From assembly GCF_963422355.1 (NCBI RefSeq), contig NC_085085.1, forward strand, positions 3,261,318 through 3,325,317: a stretch of DNA of 64,000 nucleotides. Reading direction: 5' to 3'. Position 1 is the first letter of the stretch. Each line of letters opens with the position of its first letter. The notes under the pieces are model-generated. The model had not been told where the DNA came from and ran no database searches. It worked only from the letters and a program-made list of their open reading frames with translations. This stretch comes from Corticium candelabrum. Its lineage: Eukaryota; Porifera; Homoscleromorpha; Homosclerophorida; Plakinidae. Shown here piece by piece: positions 55,327 through 64,000 of this stretch. The position numbers and the translations under genes are program-made.

Positions 55327-56811
55327 CAGTGGCAGATTTAGAAGGAGTTTGGGGTTCTACGGAACCAGGATTGGCAGACATTGTGTCAATAATTGCCATT
55401 CTGGAAAGCAGACAAGCAGAAAAGATCTCTAGCCAGAAACTGGGAAGAGTAGTGGCTCTAAAAGGAGCAAGTACGATAAGCATGATCTAAACAACAGTCT
55501 ACCAGTCATCTGAAACATGGCCGTAGCATCACAGAGACTACCACACTTTTCAACTATATTCACCAAAACAGCAGTAACTCTTGGTGGAGGTCACTGAAGT
55601 GAACCAGGAAGACTCGCACCAGAAGCTGCAAGACCTATTTCAAAACTTGTTGGATCTATGATGCTTATGAAGTGTTCAGTCAGTTACACCCATCAACAGG
55701 AAAGCCTTTTGATGTCATAATGCACAATCATGCCAACAAGTATGGTGAATGGAGCTGGGACAGAGACTTCTAAAGCCGATTGTTAATTTATGCCTCTTTT
55801 GAGTTTTGGTCGTCCTTGTGTGTGCTTCAAAATTGAATGACTTGGCATCCATGCGTAAATCGCTGAATATTAAGGTGTACACCCAAGCAATGAAATCATG
55901 AAGGCGTGCGGCTTAGTAAGGTCCACCATTGATGATCTTGAAGAAATAAGTGACAGATTATTGGAGATCATGGATATCTGGTATCAACAAAGTGTAGGTC
56001 TTGCCGACACCGAGAGTACTGAGACCAAAGTTTCACAAACTGCTTTACGCAAGTAGCACCGTGATCATTCTCTGATTGATCACCAAAGGAGTATATTATC
56101 GCCATTCTGTAGTTGTTTCTTATTTTGATTCCCTTGTTAGTGAATTGAAGGTTCACATCAATGAGATGCAAAGAAAGGTATAAAACTGGCCGTGCTTTGG
56201 CACTTGAAATGGTGACTCACAGTGATCGAAACGATTGATGAGACTTACTCTGTAGATGTTCTAAGTCATAGCGCACTGGACAATGATTATCAGAATGGAA
56301 GAGGAAGTGGGCAATACACGAGGGTTAGCCTACTTCTCTCTTGAAGGTGTGCTTAAGGACTTGCAGGGAGGGTTTTTCTAACATCTAGACTTGCTTGAGA
56401 ATTGCCTGCATTCTGTTCTGCTGAGAATGAAAGGAGCAACGGGTGCTGAAGCGACTCAAAAACTATCTGAGGTTTTCAATGGGTTCTGACCATCTATCTG
56501 TACTGCATGGCATCTATGGACATTCATATTTCAGCTTTTGTAGATTTTCACAAGATTGTCTCTTATATTTGTTGAGCTGCACTCTTGTCGCATGCTTGTC
56601 CATTGTTTAGGGATGACTGAGACAGACATGAGACATTGGAGAACACACTTGTGGTCACGATGTGAAATTGATAGGCTCACATGTGTTCAAATATAATATT
56701 AGTGTTTGTGGCATACTGATTTATAATAGTCAGTCTTTCACTTTTATTTCATAGACTGTTCATTACCTTCATCAACGGAACACCCTTTTGCAAACTCTAG
56801 ATCTGCCTCTG
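55327..56811 (+). mobile_element. Decayed hAT element (hAT-B) with degenerate ends
   Basis: CAGTGGCAGATTTAGA at 55327 and, inverted, CAGAGGCAGATCTAGA ending at 56811 agree in 14 of 16 bases. Flanks TCTTT and TATTT agree in 4 of 5 bases. Inside, plus-strand remnants LNDLASMRKSLNIK, ACGLVRSTIDDLEEISDRL and YYRHSVVVSYFDSLVSELKV recall the middle of a TTF/DUF4371 hAT transposase (related to the kinase-inhibitor-repressor p52rIPK group). Stops are frequent. This copy is much older than hAT-A. Confidence 0.5.
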
Positions 56812-56997
56812 TATTTATAATTGTTGGTGCTATTGCTATATTATTTAATAATGTTGTTGGTATCACTTTTTTGGCAACTTTTGAAGTTGACTAGGCCACT
56901 CAGTTGGCATTAGCTGACACGAAGCTTGCTTATTAACTTGTTGGAGAATCAGTCATTTAGAAGTGATGTTTTCGTTCATGGACTTACAAGATAACGG

Positions 56998-57019
56998 CCG
57001 GACATCGAACGATGTCCGG
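56998..57019. other. 22-bp inverted repeat (10-bp arms)
   Basis: CCGGACATCG, two bases, then CGATGTCCGG. GC-rich in an AT-rich surrounding; it may be an element end, an origin of cruciform, or chance. The spacers 56812-56997 and 57020-57195 hold nothing recognised. Confidence 0.7.
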
Positions 57020-57199
57020 ACAAGCTTGATGCCCATGTTTTTGCAATAGCATGTCCCATTACAGCAGTGCAGTTTTGTCTGCAATAATTGCTTCAATTAA
57101 CAACTAAACTAAACAATTTAGCACGTCATTGTAAGTTTCTATGGTGTTTGTTACTTAATTGAGAGGGGTGCTTTCAGTTTCCCACAGCTGGACCTTTCC

Positions 57200-57830
57200 G
57201 GCTACTTTTTTGTATGACGTTGGGATGGAACTGTACCCTACCGATGTGCCTTGTGGTTTCGTTTCCTTGTCTGTTCATGGTGACGGCAACTGTTTCTATT
57301 GCTCTGCTAGGGTCATGGCCACAGACGACGAAGAAAACCATAGTCACATACGCACATTTGTCATGAAGGAGTTGCAAGACAATCCAGAGCATTAAGCCGA
57401 CTTATTTATAGCACGAGCGAAGACGCAACTACTCACGAACAAGTCATTCTGTTTGAACTCTCTTCTCTCAGACACTTTGCAACGCTGCTTTCAGCACCTC
57501 TTCAGACGGCATAGCTGCCAACCTGCCAACGCATGACTCATACCTCAAAGCAATTCAGTGTGTGTCAAAAGTCGGTGAAATGGCATTTTTGGAATGTTAG
57601 AAATAGCAGCCCTGGCCAGTGTGCTAGGCAGAGATGTTTATTCAGTGAATCCGACACAGCTTAAACTAGCTCTCGAGAATACCTGCAACCACATAAGGAA
57701 AGGCCAAGTGAAGGAGGACCATGCAGTCCTATAATTCTTTGGTCTTGCACCAGACGTAGACTAGACTCGAATTTCATAGTCCAAACCATTTTGTCTCTTG
57801 TGTACCTAATTCAGCTACATATAGTGATGG
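57200..57830 (+). pseudogene. OTU-like cysteine protease fragment
   Basis: PCGFVSLSVHGDGNCFYCSA carries the OTU catalytic Asp-Gly-Asn-Cys box, followed by EENHSHIRTFVMKELQDNPE, then after stops and frame changes LEIAALASVLGRDVYSVNP, and FHSPNHFVSCV with the Asn-His-Phe motif that holds the catalytic His. Order and spacing fit an OTU deubiquitinase-like domain of the kind often carried by transposable elements. Several stops (first at about 57393) make it non-functional. Whether it belonged to the hAT-like gene that follows or to another element is unclear. Confidence 0.6.
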
Positions 57831-57848
57831 ATTAACGGCATCTGTTGC

Positions 57849-60197
57849 ATGTGCCGCCACAAAAGGAAAAAGTGTGTAGAATTGTCTACTGCCACAATTC
57901 AGAGCTTTATAACAAAAGAAGAAGAGTGCTGTAGTTACCCATACCCATCCATCGAAACCGTCAAAGTTACAGACTCACATGTCAGCATTCTTGTCACCTC
58001 AGGGAAACAGCAGGTCATGTATTGGTACATGTAATATTGTTTCTAAATCTGATATTGTGGTATCTGACCTTGCAGTGGGTTTTATAAATATTCTACTTTA
58101 TCAGATTCTGTGATCAATTCATCAATTTGCTCTAGAAATCAGCGTTCTGTTACTGTTAAGACAGCAGAAAAGTGGATTTTGGAAAATGACAGAAATCTAG
58201 CTACATGCATGTAGTTGAAGATGATAAGTCTGCAGATAACCCTCAGCTGGTCTGCATTAAAGGGTTCAATCTGTACGCAGTTTGAAGAAAGAGTTTGTGG
58301 ATGCCGAAACTTTCATCCAGGCTTCAATGTTGGTTCTAAGAATCTGCGTGCGTGTTCATTTCGAGAACAAGCAGTTTCTGATATCCATACAAATGCTAAG
58401 TCATTGCTTCGACAGAGCGGAAGTAGCAATCCTCGTTACTTACTCAGCCATTGCAAAGGCAGTCACAACACTAGACAAAGGAACAGAAGGAAGAAGTGTA
58501 GCATGGGGTAGACTTAGGTACTGGATATAAGAACGAGTTTGCCTGTGCTGCTTTTGTCCATTATATTTAGCTATCATTGAGAGGACAGCTTACTGATGAA
58601 TTACAGCAGGCTAAATTCTTTAGTGTCCAAACAGACGGCAGCAGTGATATAACTACTATTGAGCAAGAACAGTTTGTAGCTCTCTATTGTGATCCTCATA
58701 GTCTTGATAGCTAATTGCATATTTGATTGAAATTCATTGCTGTCCTACAACCCAAACCTATCGATGCCACTGGACTATTTGTCTGCTTGACTTGTGCAGT
58801 GGAGCATACTTGAGTGCAAGATTGATGGAGCTAATGTCAATATGGGTAAGAATGGATTGGAAGGGAAACAAAGGAGCATGTTCCTTGGATTTTTGCATTT
58901 TGGTGCATACCTCACCGAAACTAAAAGATGCTCTTAAAGGTACGTTTTTCTCTGAAGTTGATGAGATCCTTCTTCGAATATATTATTTATATGAAAAATC
59001 TGGTAAAAAGTGCAGAGAATTGGATCATGTTGTTCAAGCCCTGAAGCAGTACTTGCAACCTTTTGAAATGCCTTCCTCCAGAGGCAACAGACCACTATGT
59101 GCTAGCGGGACAAGGTTTATTACTCACAAGGTAGGTGCTTTGTCTTGTATCATAGACAGATTTGGGGCATATTTGTCACATCTGCAGACTCTGATTACTG
59201 ATTCGGCAACAAAATGTGCAGATAAAGCAAAACTGACTGGCTACATTCGGAAGTGGAGAGAAGGCAAAATGATAGTGGCCTGTGCCCTAGCTCTTTCATG
59301 ACGTTCTGAAGCTAGCTAGTACTCTCTGCAAGGTTCTGCAGAGTGATGAAGTCTGCATTATTAGTGCTTTCAAATCTGTTGTAAGGACAATAAGAGCAAT
59401 TGAAACACTTGAGAGTATTCCACTTGAGGAACTTCCCACTGTCAAGGTCATTAGCAGGATTACCCACAGTGGACATGCGTCATCTTACAAGGCTGTTGAG
59501 CTGGTCAATTATGAAAATGGTTTGCAGTACCTTAGGAATAATCAGCAGGCTATAACCAAGAGTGTTGTGACTTGTCTGAAGAGTCGAATCAAATCACAGC
59601 ATGCGAATTTGCTAAACAGCTGCATTACCATTTTGGTTACCCAAGGGTGGGAGAAGATTGATGCCACTGATTTTGCTGATGATCATATTGAATTTATTTT
59701 AGCCAGTTGATTCCAGGTACCCCTCCAACGTGCCAATGTCGACACCAACCAATTGCTGGAAGAGTGGCATGACATGCTGCAGTATGGAAAAGGGTATATC
59801 AATCTTTGCCTTGATTATGCCACTGTTTGGTTAAACTGTTCAATTCAGTGGACAGCAAACGGTGGAGTAGTATTCTGTTACTAGTTCAGCTACTGTTTTG
59901 CTTGCCCATTTAATGGGCGAGTTGAACGTATATTCTCTCAGCTGAAATTGATAAAGACTAACCGTAGATGCAACTTAAGTGAGCAAGGCCTTGATGACCT
60001 GATGAGAATAGAAAGGCACTTCTGTTTCAACATGGGACTGTACTCATGCAGTGCAACTGTGGTGGAAAGATGCTTGTCATCGGCAAGTGAACGGCAGAAG
60101 AGCAGAACCGAAGAGGAAGCCTAACGAAGAAGCACTAGACCCAGAAGAAACAGTTTTCAATCTTGTCGACTCACTGGGACTTGTTTACTGCCAGTGA
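57849..60197 (+). pseudogene. hAT-like transposase of the ZNF862/C17orf113 type (hAT-C), heavily broken
   Basis: Pieces in order: VTVKTAEKWILENDRNLATC (about 58150), ELQQAKFFSVQTDGSSDITT (about 58600), then IEQEQFVALYCD, KLKDALKGTFFSEVDEILLR, YYLYEKSGKKCRELDHVVQ, CASGTRFITHKVGALSCIID, RFGAYLSHLQTLITDSA and DKAKLTGYIRKW (58920-59270), EELPTVKVISRI, QHANLLNSCITILVTQGWEK, and the C-terminal VERIFSQLKLIKTNRR (hATC-like) ending in a TGA at 60195-60197. The layout matches animal hAT-derived proteins such as ZNF862 and C17orf113. At least seven frame changes or stops are present. No inverted termini were found. Confidence 0.65.
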
Positions 60198-61110
60198 TAC
60201 TAGTAACTCATATAATATCTAACTGATTGATATATGTTGAAAGATGTGTCACATCGTGACATGATTAATTATATTACATTTATAGGTAGGTTGTTGTTGT
60301 CATCGGCATGCATGACTATGCATGCAAACGTCAGGCCTAGTGATGTGAAATGAGTTGCACTTTGTGCTTGTACAGACCTCAGTTGATCAAATGCAGTTAG
60401 CATCTTAATGTGTTTGATTCCCCACCTTATACCATAGTTTTGGAACAAAGCTGACAATTTTAGCAGGGAAGTTATTTACTAGTTATAGACAGAATTATGT
60501 GATCTTGGAAAGACTAGTGTATGCAAAACAATATGTTTGATATGCATTGTCACGAGTAGATCTTTAATTAAGTACAAAATGAAATTGCTGTACCAACTGC
60601 TTGCATTCATATTGAGTTTTGCTACTATACACAATTTGCTTGAGACTTTTGGTTGTGGAAATACCATTTGCTATAGAATGCAAATACATTTTATTTACAT
60701 AACGTTTTCTGTCAGGAAGCTGCCAAGTCCATATACAATTTGAATAGAACAGGTTTGCAGAGACTATGAAGTACATACAAAAAGACTGTTCACAAATTAA
60801 GTTTAGGACAGGTTTATCACTTTTAGTAATCAGAAACTAAATGAGGGTGTAAAATAGTAGGCTCATTATTAGATTTTGATATATTTTAGAAATATCAATT
60901 GACGAGAGTGCACTTGTAACACCAGAAAATGCCAAATTGTGTCAAATGCATTTGTGAAGCAACAGAAACCCAACATGGGTGACTACATCATTCGGACAGT
61001 AATAGATAGTGATTTTGGATGAGATTCGAAACATAACAATAACAGAATTGCAGATAGAATTGTTTTGTATATTCGAGATTGTTTGCTTGATATGCTTGTT
61101 TCCTCTTCCA
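60198..61110. other. AT-rich spacer between two hAT remnants
   Basis: No gene or repeat recognised; short overlapping frames on both strands appear random. Confidence 0.5.
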
Positions 61111-61114
61111 AACT

Positions 61115-62391
61115 TTGAAATATAGGATATTTCCACACATCAGACACCTTAGGGAAGCATACAGCTTCCCCATAGGCGGAAATGTGCCTGTGCGCTGCTC
61201 AGGAACACGTTGGATTGCTCATAAGCGTAAAGCTCTGCAACGATTCGTTGACAGATATGGAGTGTATGTAAACCATTTGTCCACGTTAGCAAGTGACAGA
61301 CAGACAAAGGCAGAGGATAAAGCACGCCTCAAGGGTTATGTTTTAAGATGAAGAACTACAAAATGCTAGTTGGCGCAGCTATGTATGTAGACTTGCTACA
61401 GCCCGTACATCTCTTGAGCCTCAGTCTCCAAGATGACAAAGTCAACATTGTACATGGTATACATAACCTGCTAAAAGCCAGAAAATCACTCAAAGGTCTT
61501 GCCAAGAAAGAGCCCGGGGAATGGCCGACAGCCAAACTCGTTTTGAGCCGTCTTCAGAGAGACAAAGAAGATACTTTGTATCAAGGAGCCCCATTGGCAA
61601 ACTATTCTGTCAGCACACTAAGTAACTTTGCAGAAAAGGTGAAAACCGATTTAGTATGCCTTGATAACAAAATGAAGGAGCGACTAGGCTGGTGTGACAC
61701 CAAACTTCTTCGTCATATAATTGCCTTTCTTGACACCCAAACATGGCAAAGAAAACCTATCGGTAAACCTCTGAGCAAGATAGTGAAGACGAGAATGTTG
61801 ATGATACTGCAGAGGTTAAAGAAGCTGTAGAAGCTCTTGCTGTTTTGTTTTGCCAAACCACTAGAAAGCAAAGGCGTTAGTATTCTTGCTCTTCATGACG
61901 AGGTTGAGGAGGTAGTCCGTTATGCTAGAAAATATCTTAATGTCAACAAGGTGTGCTATGAGTCTGTGTGGTACACACTTTACACCTGTCCAGACCATTG
62001 TAAGTGGCCAAACGTTCTCCAATTGTGCCAGCTAGTATTTAGTCTCCCCTTTACTACCACACATGTTGAAAGGATGTTTTCGTCGCTGAAACTGATCAAG
62101 ACAGACAGGCGCACCAGCATGGGCAACACCACCTTGTCTGACCTTATGGAAGTATACCATCAAGGACCATCACTTGAAGACTTTCACGCTGACGCCGCTA
62201 TTCAGCTGTGGTGGGAAGGATGCAAGACCAACCGCCGTCCTAATCAAGGTTTCAGAAAGCAATACAGAGCAAGGGAAACTGAAGAGTTGGTCCAAGACGA
62301 TAGCACTAGTAGCTTTAGTTTAGATGACTGGGACGTGTGGCATAATCCTCTAAGCCCGTCTACAGATAGTTTTCCAGAAGAGTCTGACTGA
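61115..62391 (+). pseudogene. Second ZNF862/C17orf113-type hAT transposase remnant (hAT-D), C-terminal half
   Basis: Begins after an ATATAG acceptor-like site and reads RHLREAYSFPIGGNVPVRCS, GTRWIAHKRKALQRFVDRYG, VYVNHLSTLASDRQTKAEDK; then, after a one-base loss near 61346, MKNYKMLVGAAMYVDLLQPV, LLSLSLQDDKVNIV, RLGWCDTKLLRHIIAFLDTQ; after further shifts near 61785 and 61845, FAKPLESKGVSILALHDEVE, KWPNVLQLCQLVFSLPFTTT, HVERMFSSLKLIKTDRRTS and IQLWWEGCKTNRRPNQ, with an acidic tail to TGA 62391. It covers the same region as the C-terminal half of hAT-C but is better preserved and distinct in sequence, so the two are separate insertions or old duplicates. The N-terminal half is missing. Confidence 0.75.
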
Positions 62392-63528
62392 CAATTTTGC
62401 ACATCGTTGTGCTAGGTTTACCTGTTAATGTTCTGCTATTGTCTCACACAATTATAGTGCACTTTCAAGTTTGCCTTTTGAAGTTCCGTAAGTTTTCTAG
62501 ACTTATTATAACGCAATAAATATGCTTGCCTTGCAGGTATGTTGTCTCAAAGTTGTTAATTAATATTGTCGTGCTTTGTACGTATGTCAAATAATAGCAA
62601 ATAATAATAGCAATAGAGTGTTTGCGGGCTCTGAAATTGATAGCGTGGGCGTGGTCTAAAAATGGACGTGGCTTTGGCAAACCTGCTTATCCGGACAAAA
62701 AGAATTCTTTATATTCCGCTCTGCAATGTTGCGCAAATAACCATTAGTGATGCGCCCGGTAACACCGTGTGCCAAAGTGGAATTCAGTTATTTTGGTACC
62801 TAAGATGGCGGCGCACAGATCACGTGGAAACGAGAGCGCACTTCCGGTAACGATGAAATGGGTATCTAGCGATGCCATGTAGGCCTAGTACCTAAAGACA
62901 TCAATAGAAAGTAAAGAGGCTGCTAATAATAAGCGACGAAAGCGCTGCCGAGGCCCGACTATCCCGTCCACTGACAGTAATTACGTAAACAGGATAGAAG
63001 ACGACGCTACTGCCCCAACTCCTACAGCCATGGCCACTAGCCGCTTCCCCTTCATTGCACAACATAGAAGTTAGCACGTGAAACACCAGGTTGACCAACA
63101 GCGGCATCGCGCTCTGCCTAGTTCTACGCAATAACATAAACAGGGAGTCTAACAAGGCTACCAGCACTAGTCTGGAATACCCTAATACTATAACACACTC
63201 GCTCAACAGTAAAAAAAGTCTTTCCAAGACTTGGGCTTGGTTCAGACATCGTCCCATGGACGGCGACATGTTGTAACGAGGTCACCTGACAAGATAACGA
63301 GCTCACCTAACATTCCGACAAGTACACACCTGTACTAATGGGGTAGCGCGCGCACGTAGTCTACATTCCGCTGACACGATGTAGAAATTACAAGTTGAGC
63401 GATACCGATACGTTCCTGTTTACTTCAACGAAGTGGCTAGAGAGCCGGTAACGGTCCCGCAAGCGGAGGACTTGGAGTGCCGGTAATTTGCACGTGACCG
63501 AAGATGTCATGCTCACTAGTAGCGACGA
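62392..63528. other. Stretch without a recognised gene; probable promoter region of the next exon
   Basis: A minus-strand frame of 122 codons (63269-62901) and a plus-strand frame around 62900-63075 (KRRKRCRGPTIPSTDSNY) overlap; neither has a known domain. The last few hundred bases precede the ATG at 63529 and would include the promoter of that gene. Confidence 0.4.
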
Positions 63529-63788
63529 ATGGCGGGAAGTCCAACTGATTCCGCGTTTTCTGTTGGGAAAAGATTCAAGTCATTCGCCGACCTACAAGAG
63601 CGACTGTCGGCGTATGAGTCATCAACATACACAAAATTATGGCGAAGAGACTCGAGAAGTGTTGAGGCTGCCCGGAAGCGAATCAATCGTCCCCTTTCTG
63701 AAGCAATCACATACTACGAGGTGACGTATAGCTGCATTCACGGAGAGAAAAAATTCGCTACCCGTGGTGAAGGAAAGCGGTCTACATC
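63529..63788 (+). CDS. First exon of a FAR1/ZSWIM-like gene (continues beyond the window or further downstream)
   Basis: An ATG-started frame, MAGSPTDSAFSVGKRFKSF, continues with ADLQERLSAYESSTYTKLWR, RDSRSVEAARKR and YEVTYSCIHGEKKFATRG and meets a consensus donor, ATC/GTAAGTG, at 63789. The pattern (Phe-x-Ser-Phe-x-x-Leu, Tyr-Glu, Ser-Arg-Ser-Val-Glu-x-Ala, then Tyr-x-Cys-x-His-Gly) matches the N-terminal region of ZSWIM3-like and FAR1-type proteins, which are descended from Mutator-like transposases and continue into a transposase-like core and a SWIM finger. No lesions are visible in this exon. The remaining exons are not seen before 64000; the 63790-64000 sequence is intronic if this reading is right. 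It could be host gene or transposon. Confidence 0.5.
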
Positions 63789-64000
63789 GTAAGTGCAGCT
63801 TGTGTGTTAGCAATTGTTTAGGAATCCAAGGACCTACACTTTTCCATGGTGATGGCTCAAATTGTGGCCCCAGGCTAAATACTGTACATACAGTAGTCTC
63901 AGATAAAAAGAACAAATGTAAAAGAAACAGTAATTAACTACGCTTGGCAAATACTCTTATTATATATATAAATAGTTGATCAGTAAAACCTCTGATGTAG

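Noticed and set aside
62901..63269. 122-codon minus-strand frame as a membrane protein
   Set aside because: No good ATG context, no recognisable family, and it overlaps an equally long plus-strand frame; hydrophobicity comes from a Leu/Val-rich chance reading.

Overview
This is a eukaryotic, almost certainly metazoan, genomic window. Coding pieces are interrupted by short GT-AG introns, there are no bacterial-style operons, and microsatellites of every kind are frequent. The mobile-element families present (Ginger-like, Ty3/gypsy, hAT, piggyBac, PIF/Harbinger, THAP-type) together with an ankyrin-ZU5-Death-domain gene suit an early-branching marine invertebrate such as a sponge or cnidarian. 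That placement is inference; the window contains no taxonomic marker. No rRNA, tRNA or CRISPR was seen.

Layout. 1-1.7 kb: edge exon of a repetitive gene family, a 106-bp duplicated block and a foldback MITE. 1.73-6.59 kb: a decayed but structurally complete Ginger-like DNA transposon (long inverted repeats with TGTTA tips, an integrase-type transposase with introns, a Ulp1-like cysteine protease and a PHD finger). 7.15-7.54 kb: a small intact four-helix membrane protein gene, the best candidate for an ordinary host gene. 7.90-12.21 kb: a complete, apparently young Ty3/gypsy element on the minus strand with identical 104-bp LTRs, a 5-bp target duplication and one uninterrupted 1338-residue Gag-Pol frame. 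12.2-17 kb: remnants of Harbinger, piggyBac and THAP-domain genes. 17.66-20.41 kb: a 2.75-kb minisatellite with higher-order repeats. 20.4-21.1, 33.4-34.5 and 45.4-47.0 kb: three copies of one unclassified dispersed repeat (called R1 here), the third interrupted by a MITE. 21.9-24.2 kb: a broken copy of a large uncharacterised repetitive gene family with a Cys-rich tail. 25.2-25.9 kb: a broken RecQ-like helicase. 28.9-31.3 kb: a DDE-transposase-like gene with an N-terminal ubiquitin-interacting motif. 36.5-37.5 kb: a heavily decayed gypsy pol. 38.4-43.9 kb: a minus-strand ankyrin-ZU5-(UPA)-Death-domain gene carrying several stops and frameshifts. 48.0-51.9 kb: a broken third gypsy element. 52.3-62.4 kb: a cluster of four hAT-related elements, one with both ends, target duplication and a reading frame broken by a single TGA, plus an OTU-protease fragment. 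63.5 kb: first exon of a FAR1/ZSWIM-like gene that leaves the window.

How it fits together: most recognisable coding sequence is of mobile origin and the window reads as a transposon graveyard with one recent arrival (the 7.9-12.2 kb gypsy element). Host genes that can be argued for are the membrane protein at 7.2 kb, the ankyrin-ZU5-Death gene (now apparently a pseudogene) and possibly the edge exon at 63.5 kb. All family assignments rest on motif recognition by eye; no database search was run.
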